Program-made: the position numbers and the translations under genes
Source of the DNA: Hordeum vulgare subsp. vulgare
Taxonomy: Eukaryota; Streptophyta; Magnoliopsida; Poales; Poaceae
Assembly: GCF_904849725.1 (NCBI RefSeq)
Contig: NC_058523.1
Span: forward strand, 340,421,948-340,485,947
Reading direction: 5' to 3'
DNA length: 64,000 nucleotides
Shown here: positions 46,001 to 58,587 of the stretch, one piece after another
How the letters are laid out: every line of letters begins with the position of its first letter
Numbering within the stretch: position 1 is the first letter of the stretch
Notes under the pieces: model-generated
The model's input: only the letters and a program-made list of their open reading frames with translations
What the model was told of the DNA's origin: nothing
Databases searched by the model: none

Positions 46001-48100
46001 GTTCTGGAGGAGCTAGAGGTGCTCGGGAGGCTCTAAGTAGGGAGGAGGAGCCGAGAGTGCTCGAGAGCTCTCTGGAGCTCTCGTGGGCATGGACGCTACA
46101 CGTCCCAGAAGGCATTGGATGCTAGCTAACGTCGTAGAGGAAGTCAAGGAGGGATGGGGGAGTGCTCTGGCGCTCTGGGGCGTGCTGCAGCTGCGGGACA
46201 TGAGCTAGGGAACAAGGAAATGGCGCAGAGCATCAGTTGTGCAGGCTGACAGCGTGGTCACCATGGTCACGCGTGTCCAGAGTGTCCACTTGACCTGGAA
46301 AACTTGTCTCCCATGCAAGGTATGCATGCCAGAGATCAACAGAGGAGTTTAGAAGCAAGTGAAGAAGGTTTGAATGGGGTTTGACTGCTGTAAACATTTC
46401 AGCGGGAAACTAGGGGCTGATACAAATGGTTTTTACAGGCAGGGATGGGAGCTGAAACCATGTCCTGGAGCATCTAGTATGGAAGGACTACACATCTGCA
46501 AAAATTCAGCTCAAGAAAGGAGTGTACCTAGCACTTGATGTACAAAGCTACTTTTCAGCCAGAAATGAACTTGAGGAGGTGCTGCTCATTTTCTCCATAT
46601 GAGCATGCCATATCTTGGTTCTAAATGAAGCCTTGGAATATAATGGATGCTCTGGAAAGAGTTGGGGTGATAGCTTAAGCAGAATAATGGAAAGAAGGGT
46701 AAAACAGTGCCGCCAAGGGTGAAAATGAGAGAACATACAAAGGGTCCTTCCCCAATAATTGACCAGTGGCCATGGGAAAGTTACTGGAGGTAAAATATGA
46801 CTATGTGAGGCTGTGGTAGAAAGTTGAGCTCAAGGGTAAAAGTGGAAGGGGCAAAAGAAACCAAATTAGTAAGTGCACAAAAGGTGTTTGATATGTGGTT
46901 AGGATATCAGATGGATTCCAAAGGCTATGAAACTCAGCAGGGTCAAATAATATAGGAAAATAGACTTGCACACCAAATTTGGGATTTGCTGGAGAAGTTT
47001 TCCAATGTAGACTTGAAAAACCCTAGAAATGGGCAGAAATGGGTTTCTGCTTGGAACCCTATTCAAATAAATTCCCACAAATCCAATATTTGGTGTAGGG
47101 GAATTATTTGTGCATTTAGGCATGCACAAAAAGTTTGAGGTCAATTGGACAAACTTTATAATGTAAAGTTTGTCAAAGTCAGAAATCAACAAAGAGGGTT
47201 TTGAGGGTCTTAGGACAAGTTATTCTATTCTCCTTGGTGTACCACTTGGTGTGGATACCTTATTGGAGTATAGGAACATGTCCACCAAATTTGAGCATAA
47301 TTGGAGATACTTCACAATGTAGAGTTACTCAAATTTGATTCTGGACAGATAGGGTTTTAGGGTGATTAGGGGAGTCAAATCAACTTGGATTGAAATGAAA
47401 CTTGGCAATATCATTAAGAATATCATAGATGACATGCTAGAATTTTACTGGAATTTATTGAGAATATTTCTTATAGAATTATTCCAAAAGCTTGAAATAG
47501 GCAGGAATGGTTTTGGAGGGGTTTGTCCAATATTTTGAACATGACCATGTGTTGAAACTCGTAAATATGGAATGAATATATCCACTGAGTTTCCCTAAAT
47601 TTTCTTAAATATTTTGAAGGCAATAAAAATAAATGTCTTTCATAGGAGACCATTTCTGGCCTCACAGAAAGGCTTTTATAAATAAAATACTAAAATAACT
47701 TTTAAAATAATAATATGGTGGTTTTTGTAAGTCATTTTGATAATGGTTTTAAATAAAACAATTGGTGCAAAAGAAACTCCCTAATTTGAGGACTTGTAGT
47801 ACAAACCTCATCTCACGGGTTTGGAAGTTTAATTCAAAGAAATGCTTTTTGGAAAAATAATATTTGGTAAAAATAGATATTTATCCTAAACACATGGCAT
47901 GATCATTAGGTAGGAGATCATGGGATGAGAAGATGATTAAGAGAGTGAGAGGATCTATTAGGTATCAAACACAATCATGCAAACAAGCAAGGCAAACAAT
48001 AATCACTCCAAGCATCACAAGCATTCACAAAAAAAATTAATTGGTCCTAAATTTTGAAATAAGTTAGTTAGTCAAGAAAGCCAAAAACTAGGGTGTTACA
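43021..48100 (-). repeat. 3' LTR of the LARD-type element, full length
   Basis: 5080 bp. It carries about 1.05 kb (roughly 45832-46881) that is missing from the other LTR. A GC-rich zone (45380-46200) holds overlapping open frames on both strands without recognisable protein features. A short CA repeat lies near 43636-43649. Confidence 0.88.
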
Positions 48101-48140
48101 GACCTTACCCTCTTAAGAAAATCTCGTCCCCGAGATTTCT
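48101..48140 (-). pseudogene. Remnant of pol C-terminus and polypurine tract
   Basis: Read on the minus strand this gives AATCTCGGGGACGAGATTTT followed by a purine-rich AAGAGGGTAAGG against the LTR start. It translates NLGDEIFLKRVR, resembling the conserved N-F-G-D-E-I end of chromodomain-type (Tekay) Gypsy pol. The DNA is also a perfect 8-bp inverted repeat (AAATCTCG/CGAGATTT). Confidence 0.55.
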
Positions 48141-51100
48141 AGGCTAGGGGTTAGTAAGATACAAAATCTTGAGTCGGAGGTAGTCTTCATGTCCCCATGT
48201 TGCTGTGGTGGTCTTGAGGTGCTTGATGATACAACTTCGATTGTCCGCGCGTCCATGACTGATCGTGAGCGGGGTCTGGCAATAAGTTAGGCTTGACCGA
48301 GGTCAAGGACTTGGTAAGCTAAGTCCGTGCAAGGTTCTTGCTTGCGAGTGTATTCCAAGTGAGAATACGTGGGAAGATAGTGTGTCTAGGATCTGATCCT
48401 GTCTTCGCATGTCGGTTAGTGACATCAAGATGTCTCGTGTTAGAACGCACTACCAAAGTCTTCGCATGGCTTCCTGCTTATGGGGAAGTCCTTGACTTCC
48501 TTTCAGCAGTCAAGCTATGGTGGCAAATAGTCTTCGTAGGCTTCTCATGAAAGGGTCCGGGTTGGGTCTCACCTACGAGCCTAAGCTCGGAGGCTCAGAG
48601 TCCAGAACAGGTCCTGCCATCTTGGGAGTTTGCGATGGTTTCTGGATAAGCTGGCTACCCAAGAGTATAGACCAGTCATCCATTCCCAAGGTCTGCGACT
48701 CGGCAAGCGGGAATCACCTTTAGCAGGTTTCCACCACGACTCACTAGTACTCTCGTCCTTGATTTGGACCAAGGAGAGGTCATTTGATTCTTTCGCTTGT
48801 CCAAGGGCTTCGTCATCTTGGATCGTCGACGCTTCTTGACGTTGTTGATGTGGTCGGTGCGCGGTCGGTGTCTGACTTTTGTTGCTTCATCGTCGTTGTC
48901 GTGGCTTCCTTGTCACGGCGGTTCTTCGTCTTGACTTGCGTAGGATAGTCTTCCGTTGTCTTGGGATTGCTTCAAGAAGTCCATCTTCTCGAGATATCAT
49001 TGTACCTTCGAGAGGCATAACAATCAGCGTTCCTGGGCTCGACCAAACACGACTAAGGTGTTCTTCCACTTACTGGGTGAGTAAGTATGTCATCAGTGAG
49101 GATGACAACCTACCTTCCCAAACACGAGATAAGCACAGTGCTCAAAAGTCAGGTGAGGAGATCGGGACTTGCTATGGGCGGATACTGGCCACATTTCAAT
49201 GACTTAGAGTCGTCTTCTATGGTCGTAGTCCGTCCATGTTGTGGCTAAGCGAAGCTTTAGGGTCTTAAGGAACTTAGGATGTGGGCGAACAGTTATCCTC
49301 TTATCTCTAAGCACATTCCTTAGATGCCAATAGTTCGACCGCTAACTTGAGACAACATCACCTCATCTCATCAAGGATATCATCCCACGCGGGTTAACTC
49401 CACACCGCTCATGCTAGTTAACTCCGGTTGAAGGAAGAACTAAACCCAAACACTACAAGTATGGTGTAGTTACGATGCACATGCATTCCTATGCAATAAC
49501 CTCGGGAGGCATACGAGCTCCTATGATTGAAGTTAAGACTCCACAAATCCAAATGTCCATCTAAGTCATCCAATGGATAGGGTACTGCATTCTATTTTAA
49601 GGAAACACATAGTATACCAATCCAATATTTGTTTCCTTTCCTATGAATCCGATCAATTATCACTGGACGTGTCACTCCTACAAATCCAACATTGATGGGG
49701 TTCTACATTGTCTCCTAGAGTCCTCGTAATTCACATATTACTGCAAGAATTACGTCATAGTATATCCACCAACTTCAATAATCATGGCCATATAATCTCC
49801 AAGGCCAAACAACATAGGTTGTAAATCTATTTGACAACTCCAAGTATACGCATTCTATATCCACCGAGAATCATGGTATCATGATCGAGATTAACGAGCT
49901 AAATCCAATTTACTCCGAACCATGTGGTGTTTGTCATCCTCAATACTCTATTAAGATTACCTATGTAAATCAAAGACTCGAATCCAATAAGAAGTCTACT
50001 TAATACCCCAAGTCATTATGGTAAAGGCATCAAATCATGCCAACTACTAGCTAAAGTCATGTATACCACCAAGAATAATGTTCGCGATCATAATCATCCT
50101 ACTAAATCCAATCTTACTCCAGATTATGTAGATTATACTACTGTATCAACTCGTTCCACCAAATCCACCTACCTTTATAAGGGTCTCACGATCCACCAAA
50201 ATTAGTCTAGCTATATCCTCAAGACACATACCATCATCACCATGACAGTCTTTAGTCTATACTCTATATCCGAGAACGATCCTCTTATGGCATCAAGGTT
50301 ACAGTGCTAGCTTAAGATGGAAGGATACTTATTCATGGTGATCACTCGTTCCATTAAGAACCCGGTGCTTAGCGGGGTTTATCGGGGACCTACACGTGTT
50401 CTGGCGAATCCGTGTACTAGACACGTGACCACAAAATTTGAGCCAGAAAGGCTTGTGGAGGTTAGTCTGGTCTAGTGTGGTTTTCCAATCTTGAGGGAAA
50501 AACACACTCCTACGGGTTGTGTGTGGTTAAGCATAGCACAGTCAGTGTCTTCAGTGTCAGCCGTCCTTCGAAGCGGATCCTTGGCGCATCTTGCCTTGCT
50601 GTCTTCAGTTGTCGAGAGAGGTGGGAGAGAGAGAGAGAGCACAGACGGGAGTGTCTAAGGGTCTCAGCGCAATCAAACAAGCGTTGAAAAAAATCGACTC
50701 AAACAAGTGCTAAAATTAGTTTGATCATCAAAATAAGACAAGTGATATAACCGCATGCTTGTTGCCTAAGCAAAAGTGCGACTTATATCAAAGCACAGAC
50801 AACAAAAGCAAACAACACGTAACATGGTCCATCCAAACCATTCCACGGACTCGACTTCGCATAGGGGATTCACGACTTATCCAATCCTAGGTTCTGGGGC
50901 TCGACAGTCGTGCTTGCTTCGTGCTCCGGAGAGGAGTCCGCTAATTCTTCTGGACCTTCTCATGGTGTTGTCACGCCTCTTGTTGTTGCTTGCCGAAGCG
51001 ATTCACTTGAGTTTGCAAGGAACTCTTGTTGTCTTCTCGTCTGGGAAGTTGCTGACGAAGGTGGTTCTTCATAGCTGTCACTGATAGGGTCTTCTGTTGT

Positions 51101-51837
51101 CTTCATGATCTTGTCAGTGTCTTCTTGTCTTCCGAGGCTTCGGGAGTCTCAAGTGGACATCTTCATGCACCAATATTTGCATGACATGATAGAGTTCTGA
51201 TCTGTCAATCATACTAATTGCGATATTGACACCTAGAGCGGGAGATGAAGAGAACCGTTTTCCTGCTCACTAAGGTGAGGCGGGCCATATGGCGAGTTTC
51301 TCATCCACCGGTGGTGGTCGACACAATTATTTATAACTGACACGGTCGCTCTATTAGTGATGCAGATCAAGGTTTGCATATATTATGTCCAGATTATCGT
51401 AGGCGGAAGTGGCATCACTCTAGAGCAGTGCCCATGGTTTCACCATGTTCTAAGCCTCGATAACCTTGTTCCTCATGGAGGTACTACTGTTGGCGTCATC
51501 TGGTCGCAGAGTTGTCTTCTTTGTCCTTCAGCACAGGTGTTTGCCTGGAAAGGTTACTTCCTTCCGGCTGCCCACGAGGATTTAAATATATCCTGTGGTC
51601 AGAGGGCATAAAGTACTAGCGACCGTTTGCAAGTTTTGAAAAAGTAGACGAGGAATGTCAAGAAAATAAGAGTGGAAGGCTAGAGCATAACCTTAAATTT
51701 CTTTGAAGATTTAGGAGAGTAGAGAAAATATATAGGTTTTGTAAGCATTTTGAAGGATCTGGAAAGCAGTTTTATAATAACTAACGGTTGTGCTAGCTAA
51801 GGGCTTCTTACAGTCCGGATGGCTCTGATACCAGCTC
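48141..51837 (-). other. Non-coding internal region of the LARD-type element
   Basis: About 3.7 kb with no frame that I can assign to a retrotransposon protein on either strand. 48150-49200 is rich in GTCTTC-type words, 49300-50340 is AT-rich, and a short GA run lies near 50625. It presumably carries only packaging and reverse-transcription signals. Confidence 0.6.
51822..51833 (-). other. Primer-binding site of the LARD-type element (tRNA-iMet)
   Basis: The minus strand reads TGGTATCAGAGC, 4 bp after the end of the right-hand LTR. It establishes that LTR as the 5' LTR and the element's direction. Confidence 0.88.
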
Positions 51838-54800
51838 TGTGGGGACCCCGACTGGTAAGTCGAGATCGCCGTGCCCAGTGATCCCAAGGATCAATGCTCA
51901 CTGAACACAGATACTGAATAATAGAGTCTTACATCCATACATACCGTTTGATACAATAAATGACCACTTCGGTCGAGTCTTACATACATAGGGCCTTAAA
52001 GGCCAAAGCACCAAACTAGACCAATAGCGGAAGTATTGGTTGAAAGCGTGAACCCATGCCATCAGCCTTAACCTACAGGCATTCTGACTCGGAAGTGTCC
52101 TAGCTCGCAAGAACGTCACCGAGTTAATCTTCACTGTATCATGTCTTTCACACCTGGTCAATGAAATAACCAGTGGCAAGCCAATGAGTACTTTGAATGT
52201 ACTCGCAAACCGCCCATGATACGAACAATGAAAGTGAAGGATAACAATATCATGCATCTTTAGTGGAATGCAATTTGGTGGAATGATCAGGTATATGCAA
52301 CAAGTTAAAGAACTACTCTTGAAGAACAGGTTACAGATATCGACATATCTGACAAGGATTGGACACACCGGGTTCACCCTATATGCCAAGTCACCGAACT
52401 TGGTCATATCAATTCCTCAAGTAACTCCGGTTATTAACACCATTCACCGAACTCACACACACACACACTTGGTTTATGCGGAAACGCTGGACGTAGTTTA
52501 AGCAGCACCACCCAACTGTCCTTGACCGTGGATACGGCTATTCGAATAGTTTGACACTCTGCAGAGGTAGTACGCTGGACCCGCGAGATCCGGGAAACTT
52601 CCGTGTCATCCACGACTCGCGGTATATCACATATACCCTAGGTAAGTACCCGATCATCTTCTTTCCCCTGACGATACTAGACAAAGAGGTCCACTCGGTT
52701 GGTACCCAGCCCACATGTTGTACGTCTCACGAGCACCGACTCTGGACAGTATCAACCATGCAGGGACCAACGGTGAGCCTGGAACTCATAATAATGGCAT
52801 AGTCGTCCTACCTGGCACGACCCCATCACGAGAGTGACGACAATCACTCCCGCCACTACTAATGTGGCTCTTTGCTAGCACCGACCAGAGTAATCAACAA
52901 AGCCCCGTCCCATAAAGGGTATCGTGGTCGTACTGGTAAGGTTGGGACGGTCGACACATCATAAATCTAATCCCATTTCTGAAACCATACTCACACAAAA
53001 CACCGGTGCATCACTTCACCAAAAGTGATCACCAACTCATCATCACCCTCGGGCATTAGTGGCACCCGACGGGGTTTTCATAAACTCTTGATTTAACTCA
53101 TCATCATGCTCATGATAATATGCTTCTATCTTTACTTGTCAACATGGTATTAGCATGACCCTCAAGGGGTAGGGTCAAGCTCAGTGCAATGATCCTATAA
53201 CTTTACTAGTCAACATGACAGTAGCATGATCCTCATAGATGGTAGGGTCAAGCTCATCATGCTTGTGCTCCGAGGAGCCATATGAATAACATCACTATCA
53301 TGCAAGTGCTTCGAAGAAGCCTTCGGTACCATCACACCAATGATGATACGGCACTGTGATCTCATGCAACGAAAAAGTACTTGCTATTCTAGCATGCATC
53401 AATGTATGTGCTCAAGTCATGGTCAAAGGGTTGCTTGCCTTGCTCACGTAAGTCCTCGGGGTCTTCGAGGTCTTCCGCTCCAACTCCGAATACTCCGTCT
53501 ACCGTGAACTGTCGTCGGAAACAACTACGGTAAGCCATATAGCAAGCAGAATAAAAGTGTTCTATAAATAGAAGTTTTATTTTTCTTGGACCTCTCTGCT
53601 CATAAGAAAAATACCTCAAGCTTGATATAGGATATTTGGGTCATCAAGGATTTTTGAATGGATGGAAAGAGCAATAGGTTATCATTGAAGAAGCCAACAG
53701 AAATCATTCTGTTAAAAATGAGTGGAGGCACCCATTTAACGGAGAAGGATTTTAGAAATATTTAGGAAGTGGTTTCACTGGATTTGGAGATGGTATGAAT
53801 ATTCTAGATATTTTACAATGAGTAATAAATAGCAATAGGATCTATTTATTTATTGCAACAGAAGTAAGTCACACAAAAATGTTGACCAGAGTCCTAAAAA
53901 TAGAGAATGATTTTAGAAGGCTCTCGGAGTTTGAATCACTCCATTTGGAGTTGATTTGCATCCTAGGGATATTTCCAAAGTGGAGTCAAATATGGACAGA
54001 TTTGGATTTTAAATGGAATGCCACAGAAAGTGGGTAGGGAAAATTGTGCAAATCACTTATTTGGATAGACCTGATTTTTAGGATCCTGCAGAAATTTGAA
54101 GCAATGAAATAGGAGTTAGTATGAATTTATGGTGGAATTTGTAAGTCAGCCAAATCTGAAAAAGGGAAAAGGACTCAGCTTCGGAGTTATCTTACGCACA
54201 CGGCATCAAATAGGCCCTTGGGCTGGCCCAGCAGCTCGGTCTGGCCAGGGAGGAGGCCACGCCGAAGGCGCCTTCTGGTAGTACGCCTTGGCAACGCGGA
54301 GGCGACAAGAAGGGAAGCCCGCTTCCACTTAACCGCGCGGGCCCAGCCGCTGTTCCGCTTACAGGCGGGCCCCGCTCGCCTAGGCCTTCCCCTACCTCCT
54401 GCCCGATCTGAGGCGTGAAGGGAGGTAGGGCAGGCTGATGCAGGCTGGCTCAGGCAGCGCTCCGGCCACCCCCAACCGAGGTAGGTGCACCGGCGAGCTC
54501 GGGGAGCCACACCGCTCCCATTCCGGAGCTCGGCGCCCGCAGGGAGGGCCGCAATGGATGCCGATGATGGCGGCTGCGGGGAGGTCGTCTACCCCCTGGC
54601 TTCAGCCAGCAGCGAAGGGAGACAGAGCTGGAGGTACTGCGGAGGAGCTGGAGGTACTGAGGTGTTTGATCTGTGGCTAGGATATCAGATGGATTCCAAT
54701 GGCTGTGAAACTTAGCAAGGTCAAATAATATAGGAAAATAGACTTGCATACCAAATTTGGGATTTGCTCGAGAATTTTTCACGTGTAGACTTGAAAAACC

Positions 54801-55879
54801 CTAGAAATGGGCAGAAATGGGTTTCTGCTTGGAACCCTATTCAAATAAATTCCCACAAATCCAATATTTGGTGTAGGGGAATTATTTGTGCATTTAGGCA
54901 TGCACAAAAAGTTTGAGGTCAATTGGACAAATTTTATAATGTAAAGTTTGTCAAAGTCAGAAATCAACACAGAGGGTTTTTAGGGTCTTAGGACAAGTTA
55001 TTCTATTCTCCTTGGTGTACCACTTGGTGTGGATACCTTATTGGAGTATTGGAACATGTCCACCAAATTTGAGCATAACTGGAGATACTTCACAATGTAG
55101 AGTTACTCAAATTTGATTCTGGACAGATAGGGTTTTAGGGTTATTAGGGGAGTCAAATCAACTTGGATTGAAATGAAACTTGGCAATATCATCAAGAATA
55201 TCATAGATGACATGCTAGAATTTTACTGTAGTTTATTGAGAATATTTCTTATAGAATTATTCCAAAAGCTTGAAATAGGCAGGAATGGTTTTGGAGGGGT
55301 TTGCCCAATATTTTGAACATGACCATGTGTTAAAACTCGTAAATATGGAATAAATATATCCACTGAGTTTCCCTAAATTTTCTTAAATATTTTGAAGGCA
55401 ATAAAAATAAATTTCCTTCATAGGAGACCATTTCTAGCCTCACAGAAAGGCTTTTATAAATAAAATAATAAAATAACTTTTAAAATAATAATATGGTGGT
55501 TTTTGTAAGTCATTTTGATAATGGTTTTAAATAAAACAATTGGTGCAAAAGAAACTCCCTAATTTGAGGACTGGTAATACAAACCTCATCTCACAGGTTT
55601 GAAAGTTTAATTCAAAGAAATGCTTTTTGGAAAAATAGATATTTGGTAAAAATAGATATTTATCCTAAACACATGGCATGATCATTAGGCAGGAGATCAT
55701 GGGATGAGAAGATGATTAAGAGAGTGACACGATCTATTAGGTATCAAACACAATCATGCAAACAAGCAAGGCAAACAATAATCACTCCAAGCATCACAAG
55801 CATTCACAAAAAAAATTAATTGGTCCTAAATTTTGAAATAAGTTAGTTAGTGAGAAAAGCCAAAAACTGGGGTGTTACA
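51838..55879 (-). repeat. 5' LTR of the LARD-type element, internally deleted
   Basis: 4042 bp. It matches the other LTR closely except for a deletion of about 1.05 kb near 54650. At the deletion point the 10-mer GGAGGTACTG occurs twice, separated by a short spacer, where the full LTR has it once (as GGAGGTATTG), suggesting a repair-type scar. Confidence 0.88.
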
Positions 55880-56198
55880 GATCGTCTCCTTGCCGACGCG
55901 GAGGTACGCACTGCGTGGGATATCCTCAGGCCTGGGAGGCTGACGCCGACTGCCTCTCCTCCGGCGGGCTGGGATTCCTCGCCCCTGGCGGTATCCTCGC
56001 CCCCGGCAAGCGAAGAGTCGTCGGGATGCACCTCCGAGCCCTCAACGGGCCACTCTGTAGGCTCCTGGATATCCTGCTCCTGCTCCCGCTCCTCGTGGGC
56101 GGCCTCGCGCGCCATGGCATCGGAGGCTTCAGCCGCCGCTTCGCGGGAAACCTCCGTAACCACGGCATCTACATCTAGCTCCTCCATGAGAGAAGGAT

Positions 56199-56298
56199 CT
56201 ATGGGACAAGAAGAGAAGAGGAATAATCAAGATCAGATGAATTAATCAAGAAGAAAAATCAAGGCCCAACTTGCGGATGCTCCTGGACAGACACTCAC
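56199..56298 (-). other. Candidate intron 2 of the element B antisense gene
   Basis: On the minus strand the donor is GGAAG|GTGAGTG and the acceptor is TTGTCCCATAG|ATCC, 100 bp long, with an AT/T-rich body and CTGATCTTGAT as a possible branch area. It separates the Ala/Pro-rich exon 2 from exon 3. Confidence 0.6.
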
Positions 56299-56672
56299 CT
56301 TCCTCCTGCTGGTGGACGGTAGTTGTCCCCTCCCTGGCGACGTCCGTTGCCAGGGGTTTCTCCTCGAGCTCCACATGCTCAGGCGATGCGCGCTGGGGGC
56401 TTTACCGGCGGCTGACCACAAGAGTGGCCGGAGGCGCCGGCGGAGCCTCCGAAGCGTCCGCCAAGGGATTGTCGCTGGTTGGCACCGTGGTGCCTGCTGG
56501 GGGGGCGTCACCGGCCGGCACATCAACATCCACCAAAGGATCGCCATCAGCCGATCGCTTGGGGCTTGCCGGGGGCACCCCGCAAGCCGATGTGTCCGCT
56601 CTCGCTGATGGCTCGTTGGTGGCAGACACCCTAGCCCTCTTCGCCAACCTTTGGGCCAGTGTCTGGGTGTCC

Positions 56673-56753
56673 CTGTGGGTAAACGACAGCACCAGGTCAG
56701 CAAAAGCACCAAGCAGGCAAGGATGAGGGGGAGATGGGAGATCGAACTCTTAC
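56673..56753 (-). other. Candidate intron 1 of the element B antisense gene
   Basis: On the minus strand the donor is GATGA|GTAAGAG and the acceptor is CGTTTACCCACAG|GG, 81 bp. Removing it joins the acidic EEEED end of exon 1 to exon 2. The intron at 2166-2241 in element A corresponds in position and splice sites. Confidence 0.65.
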
Positions 56754-58215
56754 TCATCCTCCTCCTCCTCCGAACTCAGGATCGAGATATCATAATCCAC
56801 CACTGCCCCGGCACTCGTCGAGGGAGGCGCCGCCCTCGGACGTTTGGCGGGTGAGGCAGGCGGGCCTTGGCGGACCGGGACGTTGGAGCCGACGCGATGG
56901 GGCACTCGCTTGGGATTCCGACAAGCCGAGCACTCCTCCTTCTCCTCCTCCTCCTGCTGCTGTGCCCCAGCGGCAGGCGCCCGTTCCTCTAGGAGACCCC
57001 CGACAGCAGAGCTGCCTGCGCCCCCGACGAACTCCGGTTGCGGCGGCGCCTCTCCACCAGTCGCTTCCCCGTCGTGGGGGGCGCATCCCCAGCCCCGAGG
57101 GAGAGGGTATGCTGCTCCACTCGGCGGGCAATGTGCGCTTCTTCCTCGGCGGTGGTCTCGCGGACGAGGCCATTTTCCTCCTGGATGGAGACCTCCGACA
57201 ATCCATCGAAGAAAGACAAGACCACCTCCGCCGCGGGCTCTAGCCAGGCCGCGACCACGCCGTGAGCATCACAATCCGACATCATCGCCGTGAGGCTGCT
57301 CAGGGCCGAGTTGTTGCACAGCGGGAAGACCCCCCACGGCAGCCGGATCTTCAACTCAGAGCTGAACAACTTCTGACAGAAGTACCCAAGCTCCATGACC
57401 GTCAGATTGTTGTCCACCCCCGATGGCAGTCGCATGACATCCGCCGCATTCACAAAGGCCGAGGCCGGCCTCCCTCCCCTGTACTAGAGGTGGGCGATGC
57501 GCCCGCGGATGAAATCGGCGGCCACCATATCCATCGTCAACCCTGCGGCCCTGAGGCGCAGGATACTGGTGGTGGCGATGGTCAGCTTATCGTCATCAGG
57601 GGACAAATCGCTCCAGCCCTCTCCCCGGGACCCAATCCTGGAGGTCCTGAGCTCGCAGCAGGGTAGGTACCCCTCCTGACGAATCCAGCACCATTTCCCC
57701 CGCAACTCGTCCCACTTCTCGCGGAGGGTACCTCCCAGGTACGCCTCCTTGCACCCAGTCCTTGGGACCGAGGCAATGGAGCCCGAAAGGGCCTCCCCAC
57801 CCTGGATGCGAGGAGTGAAGTAGTGGCGTAAGAGAGTTGTGTTGGGAGTGATCCCGATGAAGTTCTCGCGGAGGTGCGCGAAGATGGACATGCACGTCAC
57901 TGCGTTTGGTGTAAAGTCGAGGAGGCGGAAGCCGTAGGTGTGCATGAGGTCGACGAAGAACTCTAAGAATGGGGGGCAAAGCCTGCAAAAGAAGTAGTCG
58001 GTGAAGAAGGGGAACTGGTCTGGCCCCACACTTCCCGTCCCGGGGAGCACCTGGGTGGCCGGATGAGCCTTCATCTCGGAAGCCCACATGATCTGGTAGC
58101 GGCTCTTCAGAGTGACCATATCCATACCCTTGGGGAAGTAGGCGTACTTCTTCCGCAGCCTTGCCAACTCCCTCTCTGAGGCAGCGTCCTTTCCCCTGGA
58201 GGCCTTCGGCGGCAT

Positions 58216-58587
58216 AACGACGGTGGAAGATGGACGCTGTTGCCCGAAGCGGAACCTCAGGGAAGAAAGGGAGCGTGGGGAAGCTCTAGCCGAGGGTGGC
58301 GACGGTGGCGGCGTTTGAGATTGGAAAAGGACCGGGAACAGTGGGCTAGGAGAGCTTGTGTTTCCCCCTCTTATGGGGATGCGCGCCGACCCTTTGCCTA
58401 CTCGACCAACGGTTCCCCACGCTTGCGGACGCCTGGGCCACTATGCACGAATCACCACTCCGCACGTTCGATGCGCGACGTGGGGAAAAGCAACCGCTAG
58501 CAGATCCAACCATGAAGGCTCGTGCACTTCTTTGGGCCTGGCCCAACAACGCTTTGCACGCGTGTGTTGCCCAGGCCCGGGGGCTCC
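58216..58587 (-). promoter_or_regulatory. Upstream region of the antisense gene and polypurine tract of element B
   Basis: This 372-bp stretch lies between the antisense gene and the 3' LTR. It must hold the antisense promoter; a weak CCCATAAGAGG reads on the minus strand near 58370, less convincing than the TATA box at 28198 in the inverted copy. GCCCGGGGGCTCC at 58575-58587 on the plus strand abuts the LTR as the polypurine-type primer. Confidence 0.45.

Larger units (their letters stand above)
43021..55879 (-). mobile_element. Large non-coding LTR element (LARD-type, Tekay-like), 12.9 kb
   Basis: Two long LTRs (43021-48100 and 51838-55879) begin TGTGGGGACCCCGACTGG and end GGGTGTTACA on the plus strand, flanked by GATCG at 43016-43020 and 55880-55884. 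A tRNA-iMet primer site next to the right LTR puts the element on the minus strand. The 3.7-kb internal region encodes no gag or pol apart from the very last codons of pol beside the left LTR. A non-autonomous element with long LTRs and a non-coding centre is called a LARD. It is inserted in exon 3 of element B's antisense gene. Confidence 0.9.
41636..58215 (-). pseudogene. Element B antisense gene ('putative gypsy-type transposon' domain plus coiled coil), spliced, split by insertion
   Basis: The ATG at 58215-58213 starts MPPKASRGKDAAS. Residues 40-240 contain FPFFTDYFFCRLCPPFLEFF and DFTPNAVTCMSIFAHLRENF, matching the plant domain known as putative gypsy-type transposon (Pfam Transposase_28, recalled). 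A TAG at 57484-57486 interrupts; the same frame continues to a TAG at 56989, and after a shift the exon ends in an acidic EEEED cluster at a donor site (56754). Exon 2 is 56672-56299 (Ala/Pro-rich) and exon 3 starts at 56198. The element at 43021-55879 is inserted in exon 3. Coding text resumes at 43020 as a long coiled coil and runs in one frame to 41636 with three in-frame stops near 42680, 42190 and 41890. Pol is on the opposite strand. The biological role is unknown. Confidence 0.75.

Noticed and set aside
45368..46125. Open frames in the LARD-type LTR (45.4-46.1 kb) as genes
   Set aside because: The same GC-content artefact; part of the region is deleted in the sister LTR, and no protein features are visible.
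48141..51837. Hidden gag or pol in the LARD-type internal region
   Set aside because: I looked for zinc knuckle, protease, YVDD-type RT and D-D-E integrase motifs on both strands and found none.
57484..58215. Host protein-coding gene of 243 residues
   Set aside because: The sequence is the plant 'putative gypsy-type transposon' domain, continues past the stop in the same frame, and lies in the antisense-gene position of a Tat element.
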